Positions 44,910 to 54,754 of a DNA stretch of 64,000 nucleotides are shown one piece after another (position 1 is the stretch's first letter; every line of letters begins with the position of its first letter). Origin of the DNA: Mesorhizobium sp. B2-1-1 (lineage in GTDB: Bacteria > Pseudomonadota > Alphaproteobacteria > Rhizobiales > Rhizobiaceae); contig NZ_CP083954.1 in NCBI RefSeq assembly GCF_006442975.2, positions 2,549,501 through 2,613,500 on the forward strand, given 5' to 3'. The notes beneath the pieces are model-generated. The model saw nothing but the letters and a program-made list of their open reading frames with translations, did not search any database and was not told the origin of the DNA. Both the position numbers and the translations under genes were made by a program.

Positions 44910-45602
44910 TCAGCCGACGGCGTAGCGCAAATGGACGAGCCCGTGGGCAAGGGCTTCGCAGCTTTTGAGCGACAGTTGCATCTTGCCCGCGAGGCCGGTC
45001 TCGCCGAATTCGACGAAACCCTGGTTCGCCGCCCGCCCGTCAAGGGCGGGAGCCACGAGAAGGCTGAGCTCATCGACAAGGCCGGCCGCGAAGAAGGAAC
45101 CGTTGATGCCGGCGCCGCCCTCGAGCAGCAGCCGGCGAATGGTGAATTCGCGGTTGAGAACTTCGAGCATCCGGCCGAGATCCATGTCGGCCGTCTCCGC
45201 CACGATATAGGACACGCCGTCGGCAGCGAGCTCGGCCAGGTGGCTGTCGGCGACATCGTGCCCAAGCAGCACCACGACATGGTCGCCGCCAATGTCGGGT
45301 TTGGAAAAGTGGAGCTTGCCCGATGGATCGAGCGCCACCGCGTAGCTTCCCGTACCGGTTTGCGCGACATGATAGGGTCGGTCGACCTTGCCCGCATCGG
45401 CCGGCGGGTGCGCGCCGGCCTTGCTCATCTCGGCCATGGTGACGCGGCCGACGATCCAGCCGTCGCCCGCAAAATCATTATGGATATACTCGTAGAGGCT
45501 CGACCATTCGGCCCGGGTTCCGTCCGGGCTGGCCGTGTAGCGGCTCGGGTGGAGACTGCCGTCCAGCGACGCGATCATATGGCAGATGATGTGCGGTTTC
45601 AT
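44910..45602 (-). CDS. RibD-like dihydrofolate-reductase-family protein
   Basis: A 230-aa protein with the RibD_C fold: HIICHMIASLDGSLHPSRYT at the start, GDGWIVGRVTMAEMSKAG, then EFTIRRLLLEGGAGINGSFF and DELSLLVAPALDGR. No deaminase domain, so it is the reductase-like half. Substrate unknown. It ends 18 bases from the convergent SDR gene. Confidence 0.9.
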   Translation of the reverse strand: MKPHIICHMIASLDGSLHPSRYTASPDGTRAEWSSLYEYIHNDFAGDGWIVGRVTMAEMSKAGAHPPADAGKVDRPYHVAQTGTGSYAVALDPSGKLHFSKPDIGGDHVVVLLGHDVADSHLAELAADGVSYIVAETADMDLGRMLEVLNREFTIRRLLLEGGAGINGSFFAAGLVDELSLLVAPALDGRAANQGFVEFGETGLAGKMQLSLKSCEALAHGLVHLRYAVG

Positions 45603-45920
45603 GCGGGTGTCTCCAGGGAATGGGCTCAGGCGCGGTTCAAACTAGGGCCAGCGCCGGAGAATGGAAGCTGGGCACCCGGCTCATCCAAATTCCGACCATT
45701 GCCGACTGGGCCTGTTATATCGATGTTGCACAAATGGTTGAGCCTGGGCTAGCATCCGTTTGCTGGTGCCGACGGGAGGCAGTTTTTGCAACGGCGATCA
45801 GCTGGAGCGGCATGCGTTAGCAAACGCAAGGAGGATGCTCCAACACTTTGAACCGACGCATGATCCTTCCTGAAACCGTCCCGGTTTCCGGGGCCGTGCG
45901 TTCTTGTGGAGGAGGATCCC
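45603..45920. other. Upstream region of the ribose-type ABC operon
   Basis: 318 bases without a gene. It contains the palindrome-like GCGTTAGCAAACGC (45814-45827), a possible operator for a LacI-type regulator outside the window, and ends with the GGAGGAGG ribosome site of the binding-protein gene. No obvious promoter consensus was identified. Confidence 0.5.
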
Positions 45921-46868
45921 ATGAACAGACGTGAATTCCTGATGACGTCCGTGGCCGCGGGCGCGATGGTGCTTGCCGCGCCCTCGGTATTTGCGCAGGA
46001 CAAGCTCACCATTCTCGGCTCGGTGCCCAGTCTCGGCTTTCCGTTCTTCGTGCACATGCTGAACGAGATCAAGGCGGAAGCCGCCACGCAAGGCGTCAAC
46101 CTGACCGAGAGCGATGGCCAGAACTCGGCCACCAAGCAGACCGCCGACATCGAGGCGGCCCTGGTGCAGAAGGTCAACGCCATCGTGATCTCGCCGCTCG
46201 ACGTCAACGCGCTGGCGCCGGCCATCGAGGAAGCGGTCAAGGCCGGCGTTCCCGTGGTGACGATCGACCGCCGCGTCGACGGCGTCGAGGGCATCCTCGC
46301 CCATGTCGGCGCCGACAACGTCAAGGGCGGCGAGGCGGAAGCGCAGGCCGTGGTGGCGGCGTTCCCCAACGGCGCGAAACTGTTCCACCTCCAGGGCCAA
46401 CCCGGCGCCGGGCCGGCGATCGACCGCAACAAGGGCGTGCACAATGTGCTCGATCCCTTGAAGGACAAGTACCAGATCGTCTTCGAGCAGACCGCCAATT
46501 TCGCCCGCGCCGAGGCGCTGTCGGTGACGGAAGCCGGCCTTGCCGCCAACGGCAAGCCGGACGCGATCGTCTGTGCCAATGACGACATGGCGCTGGGCGC
46601 GCTCGAAGCCTGCGCGGCGCGCAACTTCACCGACGTCAAGATCTACGGCTTCGATGCGCTGCCGGAAGCGCTGGTCGCGGTCCGCGACGGCAAGCTCGCC
46701 GGCACGGTCGAACAGTTCCCCGGCCAGCAGTCGCGCACCGCCGTGCAGATCGCCGTCGCCTACGCCAGGGACAAGACGGAGCCGAAGGAGAAGCTGGTGC
46801 TATTGACGCCGATCGTCATCGGCAAGGACAATCTCGACAAGGCCGAGAGGTTGAACGAGACGAAGTGA
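45921..46868 (+). CDS. Sugar ABC transporter substrate-binding protein (ribose/RbsB type)
   Basis: A 315-aa protein from ATG 45921, preceded by GGAGGAGG. It has a Tat-like start MNRREFLMTSVAAGAMVL and signal cleavage near AAPSVFAQ. The mature protein is a PBP1 fold with DGQNSATKQTADIEAALVQK and CANDDMALGALEACAAR, typical of RbsB/xylose binding. First gene of the operon, separated from the ATPase gene by an inverted RIME pair. Ligand is a pentose or inositol-like sugar, unproven. Confidence 0.93.
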   Translation: MNRREFLMTSVAAGAMVLAAPSVFAQDKLTILGSVPSLGFPFFVHMLNEIKAEAATQGVNLTESDGQNSATKQTADIEAALVQKVNAIVISPLDVNALAPAIEEAVKAGVPVVTIDRRVDGVEGILAHVGADNVKGGEAEAQAVVAAFPNGAKLFHLQGQPGAGPAIDRNKGVHNVLDPLKDKYQIVFEQTANFARAEALSVTEAGLAANGKPDAIVCANDDMALGALEACAARNFTDVKIYGFDALPEALVAVRDGKLAGTVEQFPGQQSRTAVQIAVAYARDKTEPKEKLVLLTPIVIGKDNLDKAERLNETK

Positions 46869-46886
46869 GCTCGCATGGAGAGGTCG

Positions 46887-47064
46887 GCGGGGCAGCACCC
46901 CCTCTGGCCTGCCGGCCATCTCCCCCGCAAGGGGGGAGATCGGCAGTGTCGATGTCCGCATTCTCATTGCGGCGTTGAAAATTGGCGAATGCGGAACAGA
47001 CAGCCAATCTCCCCCCTTGCGGGGGAGATGTCCGGCAGGACAGAGGGGGGTGTTCACGCGCCGA
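46887..47064. repeat. Inverted RIME-like repeat pair inside the ABC operon
   Basis: The left copy (46887-46945) contains CAGCACCCCCTCTGGCCTGC then CATCTCCCCCGCAAGGGGGG. The right copy (47002-47064) is the inverse: CCAATCTCCCCCCTTGCGGG then GATGTCCGGCAGGACAGAGG. Each has a CTCCCCC..GGGGGAG hairpin. It separates the binding-protein gene from the ATPase gene. Confidence 0.8.
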
Positions 47065-47101
47065 CGGGTCCGGAAACTGCATCGAGGGAAGCACCCATTC
47101 C

Positions 47102-48667
47102 ATGGCTGAAGCCGCACCCGTCCTGCTCGCCGTCGAGGGCGTCACCAAGCGTTTCGCCGGCGTCACCGCGCTGAACGATGTCTCGCTCGACGTCAGGCCC
47201 GGCGAAATCCTCGGCCTGCTCGGCGAAAACGGCGCCGGCAAATCGACGCTGCTGAAAATCCTGTCGGGCGTCATGCCGCCTTCCAGCGGCCATATCATTT
47301 TCGACGGCGCCGACTACCGGCCGTCGAGCCCGCAGGATGCCAAGCGGCTAGGTATCGTCACCATCTACCAGGAGCTCAGCCTGATCCCGACGCTGACGGT
47401 GGCGGAGAACATCTTCATCGGCCGCGCCCCGACCGGTCCGCTCGGCCTCGTCTCCTGGCGCAAGATGGAGCAGGACTCCCGCACCATCATCGCCCGCGTC
47501 GGCCTCACGATCGATCCGATGACGCCGGTCTCGGCGCTTTCGGTGGCCGAGCAGCAGCTCGTCGAGATTGCACGAGCGCTGTCGCTGAAGAGCCGGCTGA
47601 TCATCATGGACGAGCCGACATCAGCGCTGACCGAGACAGAGGTGCAGCGGCTGCTGTCGATCATGGACAGGCTGCGCAAGGACCATGTCGCCATCATGTT
47701 CGTCACCCATCGGCTGGAGGAGGCCGCCGCCATCTGCGACCGCATGACGGTGCTCCGGGACGGCAGGTTGGCCGGCAATCTCGACCGCGAAGGCGGGCCG
47801 ATCCGATTGCCGCGCATCATCGAGAAAATGGTCGGCCGCGCGGCGTCCGAGCTCTATGCGCGGCCGGCGCAGCGCACGGTGGCCGGCGACGTCGTGCTGT
47901 CGGTGCGCGGGTTGCGCACGGTGCGCGATCCCGAAGCGCCGCACGCCATCGTGCTCGACGGCGTCGATATCGACCTCAAGGCCGGCGAGATCCTGGGTGT
48001 CGCCGGCCTCGTCGGCTCGGGTCGCACGGAGCTGGCGCGCGCCATCTTCGGCGCCGACCGGATCGCGGGCGGCACGATCACGCTCAACGGCAGGCCCATC
48101 GCGCCGGCCTCGCCGGCGGATGCCATAGCGCTCGGCATCGGCCTGGTGCCTGAGGATCGCAAGCATCAGGCGATCTTCGCCGCGCTCGGCATCCTGCCGA
48201 ATTTCTCCGTCGCCTCGCTCGGGCGGTTCAGCAATGGCTTCGGCTTCATGGCCGAGCGGCGCGAGCGCGATGCGCTGGCGGGGTTCCGGAAAATGCTATC
48301 GATCCGCATGGCGTCGGCCGAGCAGGCGATCGAGGGCCTGTCAGGCGGCAACCAGCAGAAGGTGATCCTGGCGCGCTGGCTGGCGCGCGACCCCAAGGTG
48401 CTGATCGTCGACGAGCCGACGCGCGGCGTTGATGTCGGCGCCAAGGCCGAGGTGCACCAGATCCTGGTGCAATTGGCAGCGCGCGGCATAGCGGTGATGA
48501 TGATTTCGTCCGAGCTGCCCGAAGTGCTGGCTGTGTCGGACCGGATCGTGACCATGCGCAAGGGGCGCATCACCGGGCAGATGCCAGGCATCGAGGCAAG
48601 CGAGGAAAAACTGATGGAACTGATGGCGCTCGACCAGCCGGGAGCGGTTGAGGAGGAGGCACGATGA
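47102..48667 (+). CDS. Sugar ABC transporter ATP-binding protein (RbsA-like, two domains)
   Basis: A 521-aa ATPase from ATG 47102 with two ABC halves. First: Walker [17 protein letters not shown], signature [15 protein letters not shown], Walker [12 protein letters not shown]. Second: degenerate Walker [17 protein letters not shown] and signature [15 protein letters not shown], with Walker [15 protein letters not shown]. Its stop overlaps the permease ATG (48664). Typical of sugar importers of the RbsA class. Cytosolic. Confidence 0.95.
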   Translation: MAEAAPVLLAVEGVTKRFAGVTALNDVSLDVRPGEILGLLGENGAGKSTLLKILSGVMPPSSGHIIFDGADYRPSSPQDAKRLGIVTIYQELSLIPTLTVAENIFIGRAPTGPLGLVSWRKMEQDSRTIIARVGLTIDPMTPVSALSVAEQQLVEIARALSLKSRLIIMDEPTSALTETEVQRLLSIMDRLRKDHVAIMFVTHRLEEAAAICDRMTVLRDGRLAGNLDREGGPIRLPRIIEKMVGRAASELYARPAQRTVAGDVVLSVRGLRTVRDPEAPHAIVLDGVDIDLKAGEILGVAGLVGSGRTELARAIFGADRIAGGTITLNGRPIAPASPADAIALGIGLVPEDRKHQAIFAALGILPNFSVASLGRFSNGFGFMAERRERDALAGFRKMLSIRMASAEQAIEGLSGGNQQKVILARWLARDPKVLIVDEPTRGVDVGAKAEVHQILVQLAARGIAVMMISSELPEVLAVSDRIVTMRKGRITGQMPGIEASEEKLMELMALDQPGAVEEEAR

Positions 48668-49680
48668 GCGTGGCCGAGGAGCAGAGCCGGCGTGGCGGCA
48701 TCAGCATTGCGCGGCTCTTGATGAATTTCGGGCCGCTGCTATTCCTGGCGGCGCTGGTGGTCGTCTTCACCGTGCTGAAGCCGAGCTTCATCGATCCGAT
48801 CAATCTGTTCAACATCACCCGCCAGATATCGATCACCGGGCTGATCGCGCTCGGCATGACCTTCGTCATCCTCACCGCCGGCATCGATCTTTCGGTCGGC
48901 TCGCTGCTCGCCTTCTGCGGCATGGTGGCGGCCGTGGTCGCCAAGGGCGGCACCGCCAACACGCTGTCGCTGTCGACGTCGGGAACGCAGGGCTATGGCT
49001 GGTTCGCGGCGCTGCTTGCCGCCGTGGTGGTGGGGGCGGTGGCCGGCGGTGTTCAGGGCTTTGCCATCACCAGGCTGAAAGTGCCGCCCTTCGTCGTCAC
49101 GCTTGGCGGGCTCACCGTGTTTCGCGGCCTGACGCTGACCATCTCCAATGGCGGCCCGATCTCGGGCTTCGACGCTTCTATGCGCTGGTTCGGCACCGGG
49201 CTGATCGGCCCCGTGCCGGTGCCGGCGATCATCTTCGCGGCGGCCGCCATCCTGTGCCACATCGTGCTACGCTACACGCGCTATGGACGCGCCGTCTACG
49301 CCGTCGGCGGCAATGCCGAGGCCGCACGGCTGTCGGGCTTGCGCGTCGACCGCATCCTGGTCTCGGTCTATGTCATCGTCGGCTTCTTCGCCGGGCTCGC
49401 CGCCTTCGTGCTGTCGGCCAGGCTGAATTCGTCCGAAGCGGTGGCCGGCATCGGCTACGAGCTGACGGTCATTTCGGCCGTCGTCATCGGCGGTACCTCG
49501 CTGTTCGGCGGCATCGGCTCGGTGGGCGGCACCGTGGTGGGCGCCGCCCTGATCGGCGTGCTACAGAACGGGCTCCAGTTCAACAACGTCTCGTCCTACA
49601 CGCAAAGCATCGTCATCGGCCTAATCCTGATCCTGGCGGTGGCGTTCGATCGCTGGCTGAAGTCGCGGGTGAGGCGCTAA
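48664..49680 (+). CDS. Sugar ABC transporter permease (RbsC-like)
   Basis: A 338-aa inner-membrane protein with about ten helices and the RbsC-type segments [20 protein letters not shown] and [19 protein letters not shown]. Its ATG overlaps the ATPase stop. It completes the importer (SBP, ATPase, permease). Substrate unknown. Confidence 0.94.
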   Translation: MSVAEEQSRRGGISIARLLMNFGPLLFLAALVVVFTVLKPSFIDPINLFNITRQISITGLIALGMTFVILTAGIDLSVGSLLAFCGMVAAVVAKGGTANTLSLSTSGTQGYGWFAALLAAVVVGAVAGGVQGFAITRLKVPPFVVTLGGLTVFRGLTLTISNGGPISGFDASMRWFGTGLIGPVPVPAIIFAAAAILCHIVLRYTRYGRAVYAVGGNAEAARLSGLRVDRILVSVYVIVGFFAGLAAFVLSARLNSSEAVAGIGYELTVISAVVIGGTSLFGGIGSVGGTVVGAALIGVLQNGLQFNNVSSYTQSIVIGLILILAVAFDRWLKSRVRR

Positions 49681-49812
49681 TTCTTTCTCCCTTGTCGTCG
49701 GAGAAGGGGAAATCGCCGCTCTGCCATAGGCAGGAGAGCTCGCTACCTTTCTTGCAAAACAACCCCCCTTTGCTAGAAGGATTTCGGGCGGGTGGCATTC
49801 TGAGAGAACCTC
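49681..49812. other. Short spacer with small hairpin
   Basis: 132 bases after the permease with a TTCTCC (49685-49690) / GGAGAA (49700-49705) hairpin and no T-run. It may be a weak processing site between the importer and the following membrane-protein gene. Confidence 0.4.
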
Positions 49813-51108
49813 ATGTTTGCCGATATCATCAGACCGATCAGCTTGAGTTTTTCGCTGCTGCGGCGGTTCTGGCCGCAGCTCGTCGTGCTGGTGCTGGCCG
49901 GTGTTCTGGCCGGCGATCTCTTGCTGCAACTGGCGGCCAAGGTGGCGCTCGCAAATCATTTCGCCGGGTTCGCCATGCTGACGCTGGTGGCACTGGCGCA
50001 ACTGGTGGTGACGGTGGCGATGTTCCATGTGCTGCGTCCCGGCTTGCCCCATGTGCTGGCCGCGCAGCGTGGCGCGGAAAAGGCCACGGTCGCCGAGGGG
50101 CAGGGAACCGCGGACCGGCGCGGTTCGCGGCTGGTGCGCATGATCACCATCGCGCTGTTACCCTTCTTCGCCTACTACGCGGCCTGGGGGTTCCTCGGCG
50201 ACATCGTGCGGCAATATTCGCGCGAAACGCTCGACCAGGCCGGCTTCGGCCAGAGCGCCAATGTTCTGGACGTGCTGGATTCGCGCTGGCTGCTGGTCTC
50301 GGTGGCGGTGTCCTGGCTGGTGCGCCGGCTGGCCAAGTTCATGCAGGCGAAAACGGGCGCCGCCTCGTTCTGGCAGATCGTGGTGGTGATCTGCGAGACC
50401 AACTGGATCTTCGTCGGCCTCTACGTCATCAGCCGCTGGAAGGACAGCGCGCTGCAATGGCTGATGAGCCGCAATTTCTGGTCGGTTCTGCAGGCGTCGG
50501 CCGACGGGCTGGCGAGCCCGGTGCCGACGGCGACGGCCGCGCCGATGGTGCCGGTCGAGATCACCTCGATCGCGCCCTCGACGATCGCCGTCAACCTGTT
50601 CTTCTACATGCTCTTGCCGCTGATCTGGCTGGTGATGGCGGCGCTGATCTATGGCTATGATGTGCGCGACGATACGGCACTGATGCGCGTGCACGGCCGG
50701 CTGGAACGCGTCGGCAAGCGCTATGCCGGCCTGCCGAAATTCCTGCGCGATTTCGTCGAGCATTTCGTCGCCGGCTACCGCTCGCGCTATCTGCCGATCG
50801 CCAATGGCGTGCGGCTGACGGTGAGTTCCAGCCTCGTATTGCTGTGTACGCTGATCGTCGGCTATCGCCTGCTCGACTGGGGCGCGGCCTGGCTGTGGCT
50901 CGGCGCGACGCGGCTGATCGGCCCGCACGAGCTCGACGTCTGGCAGATCCTGTCGCATGGCGTGACGCTGTTGTTCGGCAGCCCGTTCCAGGATTCCTCC
51001 ACCGGCATCCTCATCGAGCCGCTGCGCATCTGCTTCCTCGCCGCCGTCCTGGAGACGGCGTTCTCGCTTTCCAAGGGGACGGGTGAGACGGGCGGTCGTT
51101 CCCGGTAG
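49813..51108 (+). CDS. Unknown multi-pass membrane protein
   Basis: A 431-aa protein with at least six hydrophobic segments, e.g. SFSLLRRFWPQLVVLVLAGV, ALLPFFAYYAAWGFLGDI-like (MITIALLPFFAYYAAWGFLG), LVSVAVSWLVRRLAKF, NLFFYMLLPLIWLVMAAL and VSSSLVLLCTLIVGYRLL. Long soluble loops lie between residues 85-105 and 290-330. No family recognised and no catalytic motif visible. It follows the ribose-type ABC operon by 132 bases in the same direction, but no functional link is established. Inner membrane. Confidence 0.75.
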   Translation: MFADIIRPISLSFSLLRRFWPQLVVLVLAGVLAGDLLLQLAAKVALANHFAGFAMLTLVALAQLVVTVAMFHVLRPGLPHVLAAQRGAEKATVAEGQGTADRRGSRLVRMITIALLPFFAYYAAWGFLGDIVRQYSRETLDQAGFGQSANVLDVLDSRWLLVSVAVSWLVRRLAKFMQAKTGAASFWQIVVVICETNWIFVGLYVISRWKDSALQWLMSRNFWSVLQASADGLASPVPTATAAPMVPVEITSIAPSTIAVNLFFYMLLPLIWLVMAALIYGYDVRDDTALMRVHGRLERVGKRYAGLPKFLRDFVEHFVAGYRSRYLPIANGVRLTVSSSLVLLCTLIVGYRLLDWGAAWLWLGATRLIGPHELDVWQILSHGVTLLFGSPFQDSSTGILIEPLRICFLAAVLETAFSLSKGTGETGGRSR

Positions 51109-51235
51109 CGACGGGAACGGCCGTAGCGTATCCTTGCCGCGCCTTGCCATGTACGTGCGATGGGGCGAAAGTGCGATCTTTCCTGGTCTCGTAAACAGAC
51201 CGCCTGTTTGCACTCGCAAGATCGAAGAGAATGGC

Positions 51236-52351
51236 ATGACTTACTTCTTCCGCCGTCGAAGTGAGGCAATGACCTTCGGCCTGCCTGTGGTCTGCTGCGC
51301 GCTGGCGTTGATATTGCAATCGAACATAGAGCCGATCGAAGATCGGACGGCGATTGTGGTGATCGTTGCCGGCATATCGATCATCCTTACCTTGGCAACC
51401 GTCTTTGCCGTGGTGCGACATGCGGAGGCGATAGCCCGACGTGTTGGACAGCCGTACGGCACCCTGGTCCTTACCTTGGCCGTAACGACGATCGAAGTGT
51501 CGATCATCGTCTCGATGATGCGACATGGCGCCAACAATCCGACCCTGGCGCGAGAATCCGTGTTCTCCACGGTCATGATCGTTTGCACCGGCATCGTGGG
51601 GCTGTGCCTGACACTTGGCGGGTGGCGGCACCGCCACCAGGACATCCGAAGGCAAGGCACAAGTTCCTTTCTTTCGGTGCTGACCGCGATCACGGTGCTG
51701 ACGATGGTGCTCCCGAACTATACGCTTGCCACCAGCCCCGGGACATTTTCTCCCACGCAACTGGCTTTCGTCGCGCTGCTGTCGCTCTTGCTCTACGGCA
51801 GTTTCGTTTTCGCCCAGAGCTACAGCCAGAAAGAGGACTTCCTGGAGGTGCAGCTGCGTGAAAGCGCTCCGGAAAGCCATTCTCCGCAGGTCCACGGCGT
51901 GCCAACGCATTTCGTCTTCCTGCTTCTGGGACTGGTCGGGATCGTCCTGCTGACGGAACGGGTCGCGGCTGGCGTTGAAGATGGCCTTACCTACCTGCAG
52001 ATCCCGCAATCGGATGCGATCGTCGGCGCGATGATTGCGTTTGTCGTGCTGCTCCCCGAGGCGATCTCCGCCATCAAGGCATCGTGGGGGAATGAGCTCC
52101 AGCGCGCATTGAACGTCGCTTTGGGCTCGGCGTGCGCGACCATCGGACTGACGATCCCGGCAGTGGCGGCGGCCAGCCTCATCACCGGAAAGTCGCTCAA
52201 CCTCGGTCTCGGTCCGAGCGACGTGATTTTGCTGGTTCTGGCCCTTGCGGTGAGTGTCGTAAGTTTCAGTACCGGACGCACGACGGTTCTCACCGGACTT
52301 GCTCACCTCGTCGTCTTTGTTGCCTACGTCCTGTTGATCGCCGTGCCGTGA
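51236..52351 (+). CDS. Ca2+/H+ antiporter (ChaA/y4hA-like)
   Basis: A 371-aa protein from ATG 51236 with about eleven hydrophobic helices. The CaCA motif region is clear: VVLLPEAISAIKASWGNELQ then RALNVALGSACATIGLTIPA, and the inverted first repeat carries TLAVTTIEVSIIVSMM. The related rhizobial protein is y4hA. Function expected: Ca2+ (or other cation) efflux driven by H+. Monocistronic. Confidence 0.9.
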   Translation: MTYFFRRRSEAMTFGLPVVCCALALILQSNIEPIEDRTAIVVIVAGISIILTLATVFAVVRHAEAIARRVGQPYGTLVLTLAVTTIEVSIIVSMMRHGANNPTLARESVFSTVMIVCTGIVGLCLTLGGWRHRHQDIRRQGTSSFLSVLTAITVLTMVLPNYTLATSPGTFSPTQLAFVALLSLLLYGSFVFAQSYSQKEDFLEVQLRESAPESHSPQVHGVPTHFVFLLLGLVGIVLLTERVAAGVEDGLTYLQIPQSDAIVGAMIAFVVLLPEAISAIKASWGNELQRALNVALGSACATIGLTIPAVAAASLITGKSLNLGLGPSDVILLVLALAVSVVSFSTGRTTVLTGLAHLVVFVAYVLLIAVP

Positions 52352-52373
52352 CTCCGGACTGCCGGCGCTGTCG

Positions 52374-52949
52374 CTACTTCGGCGGCCGTTGAAACCGCAG
52401 GTACCACGGCCGCCCGCTTCCCAGCCCAATGGCGGGACGGATGGTCTTGATGGCATCCTCCGGCACGATGAAGGTGTCGCCGATGGTGATGACGTCGCCT
52501 GTCTTGGCGCCGGAGAAGATCGCCGAGGTGCAGTTCATCACGCCGTCCGGCAGTCTGACGCCCGAAATCATGTCGGGGAGCCAGCGGCGGCCGGCGGCAT
52601 CGGTCAGCATCAGCCTGCAGCCCAGCCATTGCTTCTGCAAGTCGGGATCGCCGACGGTGACGGAGAAGGTGGCGATGACGGCGAAGGCCTGATCGGGCAA
52701 GCGGCCGGCCTTGCCGCCGCGCAGGTCCGCCAGCTTCCAGTCGCTGCCGCCGAAGTGCGCGGACTGGCCAAACTCGACATCCCTGGCGATGAGGTCTTCG
52801 CCGCCCAGCCATTCGCGCAAGCTGTCATGGCTGGTTTCTGCCAGCGCCAGCGGCAGCAGGATGACAAGCGCCGCCAGGCTGCGCCTGCGCCATTTTTTCT
52901 CGACCTGCCGCTCGGCGGCCGGCCCCATGTCGGTCGCGACGGCGCTCAT
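52374..52949 (-). CDS. Membrane-anchored protein, third of three coupled genes
   Basis: A 191-aa protein from ATG 52949. N-terminal basic segment (RQVEKKWRRRS) and one membrane helix (LAALVILLPLALAET), then an extracytoplasmic beta-rich domain with AVIATFSVTVGDPDLQKQWL, GVRLPDGVMNCTSAIF and a tail of PWYLRFQRPPK. Its start overlaps the previous stop by four bases. Similar in layout to its two neighbours. Function unknown; the form suggests a DUF4352-like beta-sandwich, unproven. Confidence 0.75.
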   Translation of the reverse strand: MSAVATDMGPAAERQVEKKWRRRSLAALVILLPLALAETSHDSLREWLGGEDLIARDVEFGQSAHFGGSDWKLADLRGGKAGRLPDQAFAVIATFSVTVGDPDLQKQWLGCRLMLTDAAGRRWLPDMISGVRLPDGVMNCTSAIFSGAKTGDVITIGDTFIVPEDAIKTIRPAIGLGSGRPWYLRFQRPPK

Positions 52950-53566
52950 GGCTTGCCCTGCGGTGTCTGGCCCGGAGAAGTCTGGCCCGGTGGTGCATCC
53001 AGATCGTATTGCGGCAGGATGCCGGCCGGTTCTCCATCGGCGCCGGCAGACAACCCGTCGAAGCTGATGCGGGCCTGCGCGTCGAGCGCGCCGAATTGGC
53101 GTTCCGAGACCAGCAGCCTGGCGCCGCCGATCTGGTCGGGCGGTACTTCGAAGACGAACAGGCCGCGTTTTTGCAAGCCGGGATCGACGCCGTGCGGCGG
53201 CATGTCCTGGCGATAGCCCAGCCGCTCCGTCTGGCGGTAGCGCAGACCGGTCGGACCTTGCCAGGTGCCGTCCGCGACCGTGATGGAGGCGTCGGTCGCG
53301 GTGAGGCTGGTCGTCACCACCGCCCACACGCCGCTCGTCGTCAAAAGCTTTTGCTGCCCGAACTGGTTGGTCTTCAGCGCGCGGGCAAAGACAACCTCGT
53401 CAAGCCGCACGTCAAAGCTGCGTGCCCGCACCGTGTCGTGCATGGCGCCGTCGACCGGGATGGGCGCGGTGAGGTCGGCATAATGCGGCTTGGAAAGCTG
53501 CATACCGTAGCTCAGCGCCACGGTGGCGGCGAGAATCGCGAGATTGCCGAGGACCCGCATCCTCAT
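52946..53566 (-). CDS. Membrane-anchored protein, second of three coupled genes
   Basis: A 206-aa protein from ATG 53566 (MRMRVLGNLAILAATVALSY) with one N-terminal helix and an extracytoplasmic region: ARSFDVRLDEVVFARALKTN, GVWAVVTTSLTATDASITVA and QKRGLFVFEVPPDQIGGAR. It overlaps both neighbours by four bases. The C terminus is Gly/Pro/Thr-rich (DAPPGQTSPGQTPQGKP). Same general plan as the other two. Function unknown. Confidence 0.75.
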   Translation of the reverse strand: MRMRVLGNLAILAATVALSYGMQLSKPHYADLTAPIPVDGAMHDTVRARSFDVRLDEVVFARALKTNQFGQQKLLTTSGVWAVVTTSLTATDASITVADGTWQGPTGLRYRQTERLGYRQDMPPHGVDPGLQKRGLFVFEVPPDQIGGARLLVSERQFGALDAQARISFDGLSAGADGEPAGILPQYDLDAPPGQTSPGQTPQGKP

Positions 53567-54159
53567 GAGCCGGCTCCCGGCGTGTCCGTTGCCGGCATAT
53601 CGGCGAGCGGCAAGGTCACGGTGCCGAGACGGTAGGGATTGTACCAGCCGGGCGTGCCGTAGAGATTGTCGCGCGGCTTGAAGATCTCCGCGGTGACGCC
53701 GAAGGCGAGCGTCGGCGGCACGGCGGCGTCGCCGGCCAGCGGCCAGACATAGGCCAGGCGCTCGGTCATGCCGGGGTGCAGTTCCGGCGCTAGGGTCGAA
53801 TCGCGTATCAGGGCGATCATCGGCATCGAGTCCGGCAGGGTGATTCCCTCCGGCTTGAAGACAGCGAAGTAGGCCTTGTTGGATTCGGCCGTGCGGTTGG
53901 TCATGTCGGCCTCCAGCACCAGTGCCTTCTGGCCCGGTTTCAGCGGCACGCCATGGATGTCGGCATGGCTGACATAGGCACGCACCGGTTTGATGCGCCA
54001 GCGGCCGGCATCGATGGCGGCATCGGACGGCAGTTGCGGCGGAGGGTGAGCGGGCAGGGCGCCAAAGGCGCCCATGAGGCCGGCCGCCAACAGCGCGGCG
54101 ATGGTTCCCGCGCCTGCCGTCATCCAGGCCTGGACTCTTGAACGGGCAGTCTTGAACAT
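53563..54159 (-). CDS. Membrane-anchored protein, first of three coupled genes
   Basis: A 198-aa protein with one N-terminal helix (AGTIAALLAAGLMGAF), then a beta-rich domain: KALVLEADMTNRTAESNKAY, PEGITLPDSMPMIALIRDST and PWYNPYRLGTVTLPL-like (here GWYNPYRLGTVTLPL). It heads the three-gene unit, which has no recognisable promoter in 150 bases upstream but is followed by the coupled genes. Periplasmic-facing, function unknown. Confidence 0.75.
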   Translation of the reverse strand: MFKTARSRVQAWMTAGAGTIAALLAAGLMGAFGALPAHPPPQLPSDAAIDAGRWRIKPVRAYVSHADIHGVPLKPGQKALVLEADMTNRTAESNKAYFAVFKPEGITLPDSMPMIALIRDSTLAPELHPGMTERLAYVWPLAGDAAVPPTLAFGVTAEIFKPRDNLYGTPGWYNPYRLGTVTLPLADMPATDTPGAGS

Positions 54160-54314
54160 TCCCTGATATGCACGTCGAACGATCAGCCACCCGCAGGCAA
54201 TCTAGGAAGAAAACGCGCGGATGGGAACCCGCAAATGGCGGCATTGCCCAGTCCTTCTCGTGGCTGCGTCTCTCTCGTGGCGCAGTGTGGTCGCCGACGG
54301 CTTAGCGAGCCCGC

Positions 54315-54683
54315 CTATGCCGCCTGCAAGGCCCAAATGCGGTGGCCGTAGCGGCGAAAGAAGCGCGCCAGCAGGCGTTGTTGCCTCGCCCTGGCGAGGT
54401 CCGCCAGGCGCCGTTCCTGGCGCCAGCGCGGCATGTTGCGCCAGAAGGAGATGAAGCGGGCGGCGTTCTCGATGGCTTCCTGTGCCGATAGCGCCGGGCC
54501 GATCGCCGCCAGGAAAAGTGCTTCCGATTGTTTCAGCGCGTCGACGACCGCCTTGCGCCTGAAATGGCCGAGGCGCGCCTGGCGGATGCCGTGTTCGCGG
54601 ATTCTCGCGAAAGCCTCGATGAGGGCGTGACTGTCGCCGTCATAGCCGCAGGCATGAGCGAAATCGGCGGCAAGGGCGTCCAT
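54315..54683 (-). CDS. Helical protein of unknown function
   Basis: A 122-aa protein, mostly helix (LIEAFARIREHGIRQARLGH, ALFLAAIGPALSAQEAIENA, RWRQERRLADLARARQQRLL) with many Arg/Ala and no membrane segment. It sits next to the repressor-like site at 54739 (divergent promoter region) that also precedes the zinc-finger gene. No family recognised. Confidence 0.6.
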   Translation of the reverse strand: MDALAADFAHACGYDGDSHALIEAFARIREHGIRQARLGHFRRKAVVDALKQSEALFLAAIGPALSAQEAIENAARFISFWRNMPRWRQERRLADLARARQQRLLARFFRRYGHRIWALQAA

Positions 54684-54738
54684 CGTCTCTCCCGGGGTGC
54701 TGCACGCGCACCGACTCGGCTTTGCAAGTCATATAGAA

Positions 54739-54754
54739 GCATAACTCAAAAATT
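54739..54754. promoter_or_regulatory. Half-copy of the CI-like repressor operator
   Basis: GCATAACTCAAAAATT at 54739-54754 shares its first 14 bases with the inverse of the palindrome GCATAA-N9-TTATGC at 56621-56641. It sits in the promoter region between the 54315-54683 gene (-) and the zinc-finger gene (+). A likely second binding site for the repressor encoded at 55875-56579. Confidence 0.65.

Noticed and set aside
48648..50660. 670-codon frame overlapping the sugar permease.
   Set aside because: It is a shifted reading of the permease and the following membrane protein, with Arg-rich nonsense composition.
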